Translations under genes and position numbers: made by a program | Notes under the pieces: model-generated | The model's input: the letters and a program-made list of their open reading frames with translations, nothing else | Told to the model about the DNA's origin: nothing | Databases searched by the model: none | NCBI RefSeq assembly: GCF_006716745.1 | Contig: NZ_VFPP01000001.1 | Location: 4,960,001 to 5,024,000, forward strand | Length of the DNA: 64,000 nt | Source of the DNA: Saccharothrix saharensis | Lineage (GTDB): Bacteria; Actinomycetota; Actinomycetes; Mycobacteriales; Pseudonocardiaceae | Direction of reading: 5' to 3' | Shown: positions 1 through 8,288 of the stretch, in pieces | Position numbering within the stretch: position 1 is the stretch's first letter | Layout: each line of letters begins with the position of its first letter

Positions 1-1778
1 CACCGACCAACCACGCGCGCCTGGTGTCCTGGGTGCGCGAGGTCGCCGAGCTGACCTGCCCCGATGAAGTGGTGTGGGCCGACGGCTCCCAGGACGAGTG
101 GGACCGGCTCACCGCCAAGCTCGTGGACGCGGGCACCTTCGTCCCGCTGAAGAAGAAGCCCAACTCGTTCTGGGCGGCCTCGGATCCGACCGACGTGGCG
201 CGGGTCGAGGAGCGCACCTTCATCTGTTCGGTGGACCCGCAGGACGCGGGCCCGACGAACAACTGGATGGATCCCGCCGAGATGAAGGGGATCATGACCG
301 AGCTGTACCGCGGGTGCATGCGCGGTCGGACGATGTACGTGATCCCGTTCTGCATGGGCCCGCTCGACGCCGAGAAGCCGATGCTGGGCGTGGAGATCAC
401 CGACTCCGAGTACGTCGTCGTCTCGATGCACATCATGACCCGCATGGGCACGAAGGCGCTGGCGCGATTCGGCGACGACGCCGACTTCGTGCAGGCGCTG
501 CACTCGATCGGCGCGCCGCTGGAGCCGGGCCAGGACGACGTCCCGTGGCCGTGCAACGAGACGAAGTACATCACGCAGTTCCCCGAAGAGCGGATGATCT
601 GGTCGTTCGGCTCGGGCTACGGCGGCAACGCGCTGCTGGGCAAGAAGTGCTACTCGCTGCGCATCGCCTCGGTGATGGCGCGCGACGAGGGCTGGCTCGC
701 CGAGCACATGCTGATCCTCAAGCTCACCTCGCCGGAGCAGAAGGCCTACTACATCGCGGCCGCGTTCCCGAGCGCCTGCGGCAAGACCAACCTCGCCATG
801 CTGGAGCCGACCATCCCCGGCTGGAAGGTCGAGACGCTGGGCGACGACATCGCCTGGATGCGGTTCGGCGACGACGGCCGGCTGTACGCGGTCAACCCGG
901 AGAACGGCTTCTTCGGCGTCGCGCCCGGTACCGACTACCACACCAACCCGAACGCGATGCGCACCATCGCGAAGGGGAACTCGCTGTTCACCAACGTGGC
1001 GCTGACCGACGACGGCGACGTGTGGTGGGAGGGCATGGGCGAGCCGCCCGCGCACCTGACCTCGTGGAAGAAGCAGGACTGGACGCCCGGCGGCGACGAG
1101 CTGTCGTCGCACCCGAACTCGCGCTACTGCACGCCGATCGCCCAGTGCGACATCAAGGCGCCGGAGTGGGAGGACCCGAAGGGCGTGCCGATCTCGGCGA
1201 TCTTCTTCGGCGGTCGCCGCGCCACCACGATCCCGCTGATCACCGAGTCGCGCGACTGGCAGCACGGCGTCTTCATGGGCGCGACGCTGTCCAGCGAGAC
1301 GACCGCCGCGGCCGTCGGCAAGACCGGTGTCGTGCGGCGCGACCCGATGGCCATGCTGCCGTTCATCGGCTACCACGCCGGTGACTACTTCCAGCACTGG
1401 ATCGACACCGGCAAGTCGGCCGACGCGGACAAGCTGCCGAAGATCTTCTACGTCAACTGGTTCCGCCGGGGCGAGGACAAGCGGTTCCTCTGGCCCGGGT
1501 TCGGCGAGAACTCGCGCGTGCTGAAGTGGGCCGTCGAGCGCATCGAGGGCAGGGCCGCCGCGGTGGAGACGCCGATCGGGCACGTGCCGACGGCCGCCGA
1601 GCTGGACCTGGAGGGCCTGGACGCGCCCCGCGCGGACATCGAGGCGGCGCTGGAGTTCGACGCCGACGAGTGGCGGGCCGAGATCCCGATGATCGAGGAG
1701 TGGTTCGCCAAGATCGGTGAGAAGGTGCCGACCTCGCTGCGCGACGAGCTGGAGGCGTTGAAGCTCCGCCTCGGCTGA
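1..1778 (+). CDS. pckG: Phosphoenolpyruvate carboxykinase (GTP), 5'-truncated by window edge
   Basis: Decarboxylates and phosphorylates oxaloacetate to PEP using GTP, the gluconeogenic entry step in the cytosol. The reading frame is open to the window edge: codons before the first in-frame GTG (position 24) read PTNHARL, typical of the N-terminal region, so the true start lies upstream. Visible are the P-loop [13 protein letters not shown], the DDIAWMRF segment, [12 protein letters not shown], and a C-terminus ending in [13 protein letters not shown]. About 590 residues are present against roughly 610 for the family. It ends just before a strong hairpin terminator, so it is probably monocistronic or last in its transcript. 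Family assignment is near certain. Confidence 0.97.
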   Translation, partial: PTNHARLVSWVREVAELTCPDEVVWADGSQDEWDRLTAKLVDAGTFVPLKKKPNSFWAASDPTDVARVEERTFICSVDPQDAGPTNNWMDPAEMKGIMTELYRGCMRGRTMYVIPFCMGPLDAEKPMLGVEITDSEYVVVSMHIMTRMGTKALARFGDDADFVQALHSIGAPLEPGQDDVPWPCNETKYITQFPEERMIWSFGSGYGGNALLGKKCYSLRIASVMARDEGWLAEHMLILKLTSPEQKAYYIAAAFPSACGKTNLAMLEPTIPGWKVETLGDDIAWMRFGDDGRLYAVNPENGFFGVAPGTDYHTNPNAMRTIAKGNSLFTNVALTDDGDVWWEGMGEPPAHLTSWKKQDWTPGGDELSSHPNSRYCTPIAQCDIKAPEWEDPKGVPISAIFFGGRRATTIPLITESRDWQHGVFMGATLSSETTAAAVGKTGVVRRDPMAMLPFIGYHAGDYFQHWIDTGKSADADKLPKIFYVNWFRRGEDKRFLWPGFGENSRVLKWAVERIEGRAAAVETPIGHVPTAAELDLEGLDAPRADIEAALEFDADEWRAEIPMIEEWFAKIGEKVPTSLRDELEALKLRLG

Positions 1779-1806
1779 GCCCGCACCCCCGAGACGTTCT
1801 CGGCGT

Positions 1807-1845
1807 GAGACCCGGTGGCCAACGGCGTCCACCGGGTCTCTTTTT
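1807..1845 (+). terminator. Rho-independent terminator of pckG
   Basis: Perfect 12-bp stem GAGACCCGGTGG (1807-1818) and CCACCGGGTCTC (1829-1840) with a 10-nt loop, followed directly by five T residues. It lies 28 nt after the pckG stop codon. Confidence 0.92.
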
Positions 1846-1891
1846 GGTTGCTCCGGGTGATTTCCGGCTCGTCCGGAGGTACCAAGGAGGA

Positions 1892-2356
1892 GTGACCCAG
1901 CGGGACGATTTCCTGGGCGGCCTGCACTACGACCGCGTGCCGGAGGCGGAGGTCGGACCGGCTCCCGGCGTCGTGCGGTATCCCCCGGCCGGGGTGCGCT
2001 CCGGGTCGGCGCGGCCGCGGGTGTCGGCGTGGTGGCACGTGGCCGGCTTCGTGCTCGGCGCGGTCGCCGCGGCGCTCGGTGCCCTCGCGTGGGGCTACGC
2101 GCTGGACCAGCTCGACGAGGTGCGGCTGCGCGGGCTGGTGGCGTTGGGACTCGCGGGGCTGCTGGTGGGTCTGGTGTCGCTGGGGAAGCTGTCCCCAGCC
2201 GCGCCCCTGGCCGCCGGCCTGGCCGCACTGGGGGGTTCAGTGCTGTTCGAACTGGGTACCTTTCCCTTCTTGCCCGTGCTCAGGCCGGTGTTCGAGAGCG
2301 GTGGCCCGGTCCTGGTCGGCGTGCTGCTGGTGGTGTTGTCCTGGCGACGGCGCTAG
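1892..2356 (+). CDS. Small four-helix membrane protein of unknown function
   Basis: Predicted 154-aa protein: a hydrophilic N-terminus of about 50 residues, then about four hydrophobic helices (the first around WWHVAGFVLGAVAAALG, the last around GPVLVGVLLVVLSW) and a short basic tail WRRR. I chose the GTG at 1892 because GGAGG lies 12 nt upstream; an upstream in-frame start would run into the pckG terminator stem. I recognise no family or catalytic motif. It is convergent with the lipoprotein gene at 2408. Membrane location is an inference from hydrophobicity. Confidence 0.7.
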   Translation: MTQRDDFLGGLHYDRVPEAEVGPAPGVVRYPPAGVRSGSARPRVSAWWHVAGFVLGAVAAALGALAWGYALDQLDEVRLRGLVALGLAGLLVGLVSLGKLSPAAPLAAGLAALGGSVLFELGTFPFLPVLRPVFESGGPVLVGVLLVVLSWRRR

Positions 2357-2389
2357 TTGTCCACAGCTTGTGGACAGAGCTGTGCACAG
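2357..2389. promoter_or_regulatory. DnaA-box-like cluster / dyad
   Basis: Directly after the stop codon are TTGTCCACA (2357-2365) and, on the opposite strand, CTGTCCACA (2369-2377). The arms TGTCCACA/TGTGGACA are separated by 3 nt. The palindrome CTGTGCACAG (380-389 of this kilobase) follows. TTGTCCACA matches the actinobacterial DnaA box. The dyad could instead act as a bidirectional terminator between the converging genes, although no T-run follows. Confidence 0.45.
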
Positions 2390-2407
2390 CCTGTGGGTCG
2401 GTTGTCC

Positions 2408-3238
2408 TCAGGCGGGCAGCGGGTTGCGGCCCAGTCCCCACAGCCGGCCGGTGAACGGTCGCGTCGCCTCGGCGTAGCAGACGGCGGACGTGTAGCCCTC
2501 GGACCACGCCTGGCTGCCGAACGCCCGCCAGGACGCGAACACGTCGTCCCGGGCCGCGCCGACGTAGTTCCTGACGGCTCGCGCGCAGTGCTCCGCCGCC
2601 TTGGCGTTCACCTGGTCGACGGACGGCGCGGGGTCCTGCGGGCTACCCAGGGCGAGCACTCCGGGGACGGCTTCGGCCCGGTGCGGTTGGTCGCACGCAG
2701 TGATCGCGGCGTCCTTCGCCTCACCCGGCGAGGCGGCGGCGCACAACTGCACCGTGCCGAACCCGGCCGCCTTGAGGAGGTCCTTGGCGCTGGTCTTGCG
2801 GCGCACGCGGCTGCCGTCCGGCTTCAGCTCCACCACCGTGCACACGCGCCAGCGGTCGCCCTTCGCCCACCCGTCCCGGCTCGGCCACAACGCGTGCGCC
2901 TGCAACCGGGTGGCGTCGTGGTCCGGGCTGCCCAGGTACGCGGTGAGGGCGGCGCGGCACGCGGGCAGCGCGGCACGGCGCAGGTCGCGGTCGTCCGGGT
3001 ACCCCGCGCCCAGGCCCTCCAGCACCCCGACCTCGGTCACCTCGGCCTCGTGCTCGGCCGCGCAGTCGAGCACCTCCAGGCCGGTGTCCGTGCACTGGCC
3101 CGCCTTGGGCAGCCGGTCGGGTGACGGGGTGATGGACGGGCGGACGACCTCGGCGTCCGGCACGCCCTGGACCGGCGCCGTGCAGGCGGCGAGCGACAGC
3201 GCGGCCAGAGCCACCACCGCCGCCCGCCAGCCCGTCAC
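2408..3238 (-). CDS. Septum-formation family lipoprotein
   Basis: A 276-aa secreted lipoprotein. The N-terminus has a hydrophobic stretch ending in the lipobox LAAC (Cys19), so it is expected to be anchored on the outer face of the cytoplasmic membrane. The body has many spaced Cys residues and the C-x-Aa-x-H-x-x-E pattern (LDCAAEHEAEV, ACDQPHRAEAV), the duplicated domain of the actinobacterial Septum_form family (PF13845-like). GTG start at 3238, four nt after the stop of the upstream gene at 3243, so the two are probably co-transcribed. A direct role in septation is a family label, not shown by this sequence. Confidence 0.8.
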   Translation of the reverse strand: MTGWRAAVVALAALSLAACTAPVQGVPDAEVVRPSITPSPDRLPKAGQCTDTGLEVLDCAAEHEAEVTEVGVLEGLGAGYPDDRDLRRAALPACRAALTAYLGSPDHDATRLQAHALWPSRDGWAKGDRWRVCTVVELKPDGSRVRRKTSAKDLLKAAGFGTVQLCAAASPGEAKDAAITACDQPHRAEAVPGVLALGSPQDPAPSVDQVNAKAAEHCARAVRNYVGAARDDVFASWRAFGSQAWSEGYTSAVCYAEATRPFTGRLWGLGRNPLPA

Positions 3239-3242
3239 GCGG

Positions 3243-4499
3243 TCAGATTACTGACACCAGTGCGGCGACCTGGTCGGCGATCACCCGGCGGTCCCGCTCG
3301 AACGCCGCGTCGGTCAGCGCGGTCGGGTCGACGGGCTGGCCCAGCACCGGCGTGTGCAGGTGACCGCCGAGGACCGCGGTGGCCGACAGGCCCAGCCGCA
3401 GCCGGTTCGCCCGGTACATCGACTCGTTGGACAGGTAGTCACCGCCGCTGCCGCTCGCCGCGGCCGCGCCCGGCGTCGGCTCGTCGGTGCGGCAGCTCGG
3501 CGTGCCCGTGCCGGGCACCGTGCCGAGCGGCCACTCGCAGAACTCGCGGTTGTAGCGGACCGGGAACGGCCCGGTGGTCGCGGCGACCAGGCGCTCGTGC
3601 GGCAACGTCGTCTCGATGAACTCCAGCGCGGGCTGGGGCCACCCGGCCGCGTCCGGCACCACGCCGCGCGACGAGACGTCGTCGTTGTCCGGGAAGCCGC
3701 CGCGCCACCGCCCGGCCCACCGCTCGACGTCGAACTGCCCCGGCCGCCCCTGGCTGACCGTGACCAGCGCGTTCGCCCGCGAGTTGAGCGCCGTGCCGTA
3801 GAACCGCTCCACCACGCCCCGGTCGAACGCGCCCCACAGCACGGGCAGCACGGCCGCCTCCACCACGGCGGGCCCGGACGGCGTGTCGACCACCTTCCCG
3901 TCCAGCCGCAGCGCCGCCGCGCCCGCCGGGTTGCTGCGCCGCACGGACGTGCCGCTGAGCTGGAACGGGTCGAACCCGGTGACCGCGATCCGCCGCACGC
4001 CGTCGGCGAAGCGCACGTCCTCCACGCCGCGCGAGGTCCGGTCGAACAGCTCGACCAGCCGCGCCCGCTCGGCGGCGTCGGGCCGCCAGTCGCGCGGCTG
4101 CCACTGCCGCAGCGCCTTCGTCGCCTGCAACCGGGCCCAGTACAGCGGCCGGTCGTCGTAGGAGTCCCAGGCCTGGGCCGACTGCGCCCGCTGCACCGCC
4201 GCCCGCCACAGCTCCGCGCCGCGCCCGACCACGTGGTACAGCGCCTGCGCGCGGGAGATCGGCTCGCACAGCCGGGCGGTGAACCGGCTGATGTCGTCGT
4301 CGAACCCGGCCAGCCGCACCAGCTCGGGACCGACTTCCGGCCCGGTCGGCGTGAGCCGGTCGTCCAGCCGCTGCTCCTCGACGGTGAGGGGAGCGTTCGG
4401 GTCGAAGCACGGCGCGGGCTGCGCGTGCGCCACGGCGGGGAGGGTGAGGAGGGACAGACCGAGTGTGAGTGTCATCACTGCGCGGAGTCGTCTGGTCAC
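3243..4499 (-). CDS. Secreted pyroglutamyl-peptidase-I-like protein with Cys-to-Ser change
   Basis: A 418-aa protein with an N-terminal signal peptide (hydrophobic residues 8-25, AHA cleavage-like site). Residues 170-385 resemble peptidase family C15, which removes N-terminal pyroglutamate from peptides: TGFDPF at 174-179 with SNP at 189-191, a Glu in FDVERWA (E259) matching the catalytic Glu, and GGHLHTP (H380/H382) matching the catalytic His. The segment that normally carries the nucleophilic Cys (YVCN in the family) reads YLSN here, with Ser357. The enzyme is therefore either inactive, a Ser variant, or a binding protein. About 165 residues precede the C15-like core, unlike the roughly 215-aa cytosolic enzymes. 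It lies just downstream of pxpA on the same strand, which supports a pyroglutamate-related role. Confidence 0.7.
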   Translation of the reverse strand: MTRRLRAVMTLTLGLSLLTLPAVAHAQPAPCFDPNAPLTVEEQRLDDRLTPTGPEVGPELVRLAGFDDDISRFTARLCEPISRAQALYHVVGRGAELWRAAVQRAQSAQAWDSYDDRPLYWARLQATKALRQWQPRDWRPDAAERARLVELFDRTSRGVEDVRFADGVRRIAVTGFDPFQLSGTSVRRSNPAGAAALRLDGKVVDTPSGPAVVEAAVLPVLWGAFDRGVVERFYGTALNSRANALVTVSQGRPGQFDVERWAGRWRGGFPDNDDVSSRGVVPDAAGWPQPALEFIETTLPHERLVAATTGPFPVRYNREFCEWPLGTVPGTGTPSCRTDEPTPGAAAASGSGGDYLSNESMYRANRLRLGLSATAVLGGHLHTPVLGQPVDPTALTDAAFERDRRVIADQVAALVSVI

Positions 4500-4686
4500 C
4501 CGCCGATGCTGCCCAACCGCGGTCGGGTCGAGGAACCCGCCGAACGGCCCTCGGTTCGTCCGTCCACCTTTCTCACTCGTTCGGGCACGAAGTGGGCTGT
4601 CCCCTTGCCACCGCGAGTGCCACTCGAAGGCACGCCGCGCGACCGGATGGGCGGCGCGCCGGGCCGCCCGCCGCGCTGACGCGGGC

Positions 4687-5460
4687 TCAGGCGCTCAGCC
4701 GGTCCCGTCCGCCCGGGAACGGCCCGAGCGCCACGCCCGCGTCGGTCAACGCCGACCGCACCGCCCGCGCGACGGCCACCGCGCCGGGGCTGTCGCCGTG
4801 CACGCAGATCGAGTCCACCGGCATCCGCAGCACCTGGCCGTCCACGGCCCGCACGCGGCCCTCCGTCGCCAGGACGACGCACCGCGCCGCGATCGCGCCC
4901 ACGTCGTGCAGCACGGCACCCGGCCGGCGCCGGTCCACCAGCGTCCCCGCCGCCGTGTACGCCCGGTCGGCGAAGGCCTCGTACCGGACCGGCAGGCCGG
5001 CCACCTCCGCCCGCTTCAACCACACCGCCCCCGGCAGCCCGAGCACCGGCAGCGTCGGGTCGAACGCGCGCACGGCGTCCACCACGGCGTCGGCCTGCGC
5101 CTCGTGCGTCACCAGCGCGTTGTAGAGCGCGCCGTGCGGCTTGACGTACCCGACCCGCGTCCCGGCGGAACGGGCGCACGCGTCGAGCCCGCCGACCTGG
5201 TAGAGCACCTCGGCGGTCAGGGTCTCCGGTGGCACGTCGACGAACCGCCGGCCGAAGCCGTTCAGGTCGCGGTACCCGACGTGCGCACCCACCGCCACGC
5301 CGCGCGCCGCCGCCAGCTCGCACGTCCGCCGCATCGTCTCCGGGTCGCCCGCGTGGAAGCCGCAGGCGATGTTCGCGCTGGTCACGACGTCCAGCAGGGC
5401 CCGGTCGTCACTTAGCGCCCAGCGGCCGAAGCCTTCGCCCAGATCCGCGTTGAGGTCCAT
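4687..5460 (-). CDS. pxpA: 5-oxoprolinase subunit A (LamB/YcsF family)
   Basis: A 257-aa LamB/YcsF-family protein. In the PxpABC complex this subunit takes part in ATP-driven opening of 5-oxoproline to glutamate in the cytosol. It begins [14 protein letters not shown], the hallmark start, followed by [36 protein letters not shown] and SICVHGD. I chose ATG 5460 over an upstream in-frame start because GGGAGGG lies a few nt upstream and the conserved block starts at once. The partner subunits PxpB and PxpC are not in the window. It is divergent from the GntR regulator at 5552 and upstream of the pyroglutamyl-peptidase-like gene. Confidence 0.93.
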   Translation of the reverse strand: MDLNADLGEGFGRWALSDDRALLDVVTSANIACGFHAGDPETMRRTCELAAARGVAVGAHVGYRDLNGFGRRFVDVPPETLTAEVLYQVGGLDACARSAGTRVGYVKPHGALYNALVTHEAQADAVVDAVRAFDPTLPVLGLPGAVWLKRAEVAGLPVRYEAFADRAYTAAGTLVDRRRPGAVLHDVGAIAARCVVLATEGRVRAVDGQVLRMPVDSICVHGDSPGAVAVARAVRSALTDAGVALGPFPGGRDRLSA

Positions 5461-5492
5461 GAGCCCTCCCCTCGTACCACTGCTCAATGTAG

Positions 5493-5509
5493 GGATTGTT
5501 CAACAATCC
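5493..5509. promoter_or_regulatory. Probable GntR operator between pxpA and the regulator
   Basis: Perfect inverted repeat GGATTGTT-C-AACAATCC in an AT-rich stretch of the 91-bp divergent intergenic region. The TTGTTxAACAA core is the kind of short dyad FCD-type GntR proteins bind. Assignment to the adjacent regulator is inferred from position. Confidence 0.65.
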
Positions 5510-5551
5510 TTCAATACTCCATTTGACTCGTGCGACAACTAGACTTTCCCC

Positions 5552-6253
5552 ATGACCACGGCTCAGGCGGACGGTTGGCTGAACGCCCTCGCGAAGGACC
5601 GCGACGACCTCGACCGCTCCAGCACCGCCGAGCGCGTGGCGGACAAGCTGCGCACGAGGGTCCTCGACGGCGACATCACGCCCGGCCAGCAGCTCAACGA
5701 GAAGGCGCTGGGCGAAGCCCTCCGCGTCTCGCGCAACACGCTGCGCGAGGCGTTCCGCCTGCTCACCCACGAACGCCTGCTCGTGCACGAGTACAGCAAG
5801 GGCGTGTTCGTCCGCCGCCCCGACGTGCCCGACATCGTGGACCTCTACGCCGCGCGGCGGGTGATCGAGTGCGGCGCGATCCGCCGCTGGCCGCACGTGG
5901 ACGAGGACGCCCGGCGGGCCGTCCGCGACGCCGTCGCCCTCGGCCTGGCCTGCCGCGAGCGGGCCGACTGGACCGGCGTCGGCACCGCGAACGTCAAGTT
6001 CCACCAGGCCGTCACGGCGCTGGCCGGCAGCGCCCGGCTGGACGAGGAGATGGAGCGGCTGCTCGCCGAGGTGCGCCTGGCGTTCCACGTGATGGGCGAC
6101 CCCGAGGAATTCCACCGCGACTACCTGCCGCTGAACCAGTCCATCGTGGACCGGCTCGACGCCGGCGAGGTTCGGCAGGCCGAAGAAGCGTTGCTCACCT
6201 ACTTCGACCGCGCAGAGAAGCACTTGGTCACCGGCCTGCGGTCCGAGCGGTAA
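5552..6253 (+). CDS. GntR-family regulator, FCD domain
   Basis: A 233-aa repressor-type protein. The winged-helix domain (about residues 22-90) includes ERVADKLRTRVLDGDITPGQQL and VSRNTLREAFRLL. The helical FCD ligand domain (about 95-225) keeps metal-site features, with His in NVKFHQAV and in later helices. FCD proteins usually sense small organic acids. Divergence from pxpA and position upstream of the symporter pair suggest it controls both sides in response to 5-oxoproline or a related acid; that ligand is a guess from context. A dyad at 5493-5509 is the likely site. Confidence 0.9.
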   Translation: MTTAQADGWLNALAKDRDDLDRSSTAERVADKLRTRVLDGDITPGQQLNEKALGEALRVSRNTLREAFRLLTHERLLVHEYSKGVFVRRPDVPDIVDLYAARRVIECGAIRRWPHVDEDARRAVRDAVALGLACRERADWTGVGTANVKFHQAVTALAGSARLDEEMERLLAEVRLAFHVMGDPEEFHRDYLPLNQSIVDRLDAGEVRQAEEALLTYFDRAEKHLVTGLRSER

Positions 6254-6297
6254 TTGGTCACGATCCAACTACGTCATTCGTCGGTAACCCACCCGAC

Positions 6298-6311
6298 ATG
6301 GTGACTACCAT
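6298..6311. promoter_or_regulatory. Dyad upstream of symporter operon
   Basis: ATGGT-GACT-ACCAT inverted repeat in the 117-bp gap between the GntR gene and the DUF3311 gene. It differs from the pxpA-side dyad, so it may belong to another regulator or be chance. Confidence 0.3.
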
Positions 6312-6370
6312 CCCCCGTCCGACCTACCATGCGCGACACCGCGTTACCGGGCCGCCGTACGGAGGGGCAC

Positions 6371-6637
6371 ATGCCGTCTGCTCGAAAATCCAGCCTCCGC
6401 TGGAGCAACTGGAACCTGCTGCTGCTGATTCCACTGCTCATGCTCGTCACGCCCTGGTTCAACTCCGATGAGCCGAGGGTCCTGGGGCTGCCGTTCTTCT
6501 ACTGGTACCAGTTCGCCTGGGTGCCGGTGGGCGTCCTCTGCGTGGGCCTGGTCTACGTCAAGACCAAGGACGAACCCGTGGTCAAGGGCAAGCCCGACCT
6601 GCTCGGCGTGGACGACCTGGACGAGGGGGCCAAGTAA
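6371..6637 (+). CDS. DUF3311 small membrane protein
   Basis: An 88-aa protein with two transmembrane helices (LLLLIPLLMLVTPWF and FAWVPVGVLCVGLVYV) and a short acidic C-terminus. DUF3311 proteins typically precede sodium:solute symporters of the monocarboxylate permease type and are thought to be an accessory subunit. I chose ATG 6371 because GGAGG sits six nt upstream; a longer in-frame start at 6329 has no such site. Its stop overlaps the symporter start (TAATG), so translation is coupled. Confidence 0.88.
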   Translation: MPSARKSSLRWSNWNLLLLIPLLMLVTPWFNSDEPRVLGLPFFYWYQFAWVPVGVLCVGLVYVKTKDEPVVKGKPDLLGVDDLDEGAK

Positions 6638-8271
6638 TGCAGTGGATCGAGTTGACGGTGTTCAGCGCGCTGTTCCTGCTGGTCACCGTCCTGGGCTTCA
6701 TCGCGGCGAAGTGGAAGGCCGGCGACACCCTCGACCACCTGGACGAGTGGGGCCTGGGCGGGCGCAAGTTCGGTTCCTGGATCACCTGGTTCCTGGTCGG
6801 CGGTGACCTCTACACCGCGTACACGTTCGTGGCCGTGCCCGCCCTGGTCTTCGGCGCGGGCGCGATGGGCTTCTTCGCGCTGCCCTACACGGTGATCCTC
6901 TATCCGATCGTGTTCCTGCCGCTGGTGCGCATGTGGTCGGTGTCCCGCGTGCACGGCTACGTGACGCCGGCGGACTTCGTCCGCGGCCGCTACGGGTCGC
7001 ACTGGCTGGCCCTGCTGGTCGCCATCACCGGCATCGTGGCCACGATGCCGTACATCGCGTTGCAGCTCGTCGGCCTGGAGGCCGTGCTGCGCACGATGGG
7101 CCTCAACGGCTCCGGCATCCTCGGCCACCTGCCGCTGTTCATCGCGTTCGTGATCCTGGCGCTGTACACCTACCAGTCGGGCCTGCGCGCGCCCGCGCTG
7201 ATCGCGTTCGTCAAGGACACGCTGATCTACATCGTGATCCTGGTCGCGGTCATCTACCTGCCGTCGAAGTTCGGCGGCTGGGGCGCGATCTTCGACAGCG
7301 CCCAGGCCAAGTTCGCCGCGACCGAGAGCAAGGCCGACGGGATCGTCCTGACCGGGACCAACCAGCTCCAGTACGCGACGCTGGCGCTGGGCTCGGCGCT
7401 GGCGCTGTTCCTGTACCCGCACTCGCTGACCGGCATCCTCGCCTCGCGCGGCCGCAACGTGATCAAGCGGAACATGGTCGCGCTGCCCGCGTACTCGCTG
7501 CTGCTGGGCCTGCTCGCGATGCTCGGCTTCGTGGCCATCACGGCGGGCGCCAAGCCGATCACCAACCAGGCCACCGGCCGCCCGGACACCAACACCATCG
7601 TCCCGGTGCTGTTCGGCCAGGAGTTCCCGGCCTGGTTCGCGGGCGTGGCGTTCGCGGCCATCGCGATCGGCGCCCTGGTGCCCGCGGCGATCATGTCGAT
7701 CGCGGCGGCGAACCTGTGGACCCGCAACATCTACAAGGAGTACCTGAAGAAGGACGCCACCCCCGCCCAGGAGGCCAAGCAGGCCAAGCTGGCGTCGCTG
7801 GTGGTGAAGTTCGGCGCGGTCGCGTTCATCGTGTTCATCGACCCGCAGTTCTCCATCGACCTCCAGCTCATCGGCGGCGTGATGATCCTGCAGACGCTGC
7901 CCGCCGTGGCGATCGCCCTCTACACCCGGTGGTTCCACCTGTGGGGCCTCGTCGCCGGCTGGGTCGTGGGCATGGGCTACGGCATGTGGCTGCTGTACAA
8001 CATCGGCAACCCGGCCGTCGGCAAGGCGCACTTCGCGGGCTCCGCGCTGCCGCTGGGCAAGCTGTCGCTGTTCGGCTGGCACCCGTTCGACGGCTCCACC
8101 GTGCAGATCTACGTCGGCGCGGTGGCCGTCGTGGCGAACCTGGTGGTCGCCGTCGTCGTCACGCTGATCGCGAAGCGGGCCAAGCTGTCCAACGGCACCG
8201 ACGAGACGCAGGGCGACGACTACCACGTGGACGAGGACAGCGACCGGGTCAAGCCCATCGCCGTCCACTAG
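6637..8271 (+). CDS. Sodium:solute symporter (monocarboxylate permease-like)
   Basis: A 544-aa integral membrane transporter with about 13 hydrophobic helices, an SSS-family protein using the sodium gradient for uptake. Typical features are GLGGRKFGSWITWF near the N-terminus, GYVTPADFVRGRYG and PHSLTGILASRGRN. The hydrophilic C-terminal tail ends in DEDSDRVKPIAVH. It pairs with the DUF3311 protein as in MctP-type uptake systems for short organic acids. Given pxpA and the divergent GntR gene, pyroglutamate or another small carboxylate is a reasonable substrate guess. Convergent with the ROK kinase gene at 8285. Confidence 0.9.
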   Translation: MQWIELTVFSALFLLVTVLGFIAAKWKAGDTLDHLDEWGLGGRKFGSWITWFLVGGDLYTAYTFVAVPALVFGAGAMGFFALPYTVILYPIVFLPLVRMWSVSRVHGYVTPADFVRGRYGSHWLALLVAITGIVATMPYIALQLVGLEAVLRTMGLNGSGILGHLPLFIAFVILALYTYQSGLRAPALIAFVKDTLIYIVILVAVIYLPSKFGGWGAIFDSAQAKFAATESKADGIVLTGTNQLQYATLALGSALALFLYPHSLTGILASRGRNVIKRNMVALPAYSLLLGLLAMLGFVAITAGAKPITNQATGRPDTNTIVPVLFGQEFPAWFAGVAFAAIAIGALVPAAIMSIAAANLWTRNIYKEYLKKDATPAQEAKQAKLASLVVKFGAVAFIVFIDPQFSIDLQLIGGVMILQTLPAVAIALYTRWFHLWGLVAGWVVGMGYGMWLLYNIGNPAVGKAHFAGSALPLGKLSLFGWHPFDGSTVQIYVGAVAVVANLVVAVVVTLIAKRAKLSNGTDETQGDDYHVDEDSDRVKPIAVH

Positions 8272-8288
8272 CCGGCCGCACCGGCTAG
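8268..8288. terminator. Short hairpin shared by two convergent stop codons
   Basis: CTAGCCGG (8268-8275) and CCGGCTAG (8281-8288) form an 8-bp perfect stem with a 5-nt loop; each arm contains the stop codon of one convergent gene. There is no T-run, so termination efficiency is uncertain. Confidence 0.45.
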
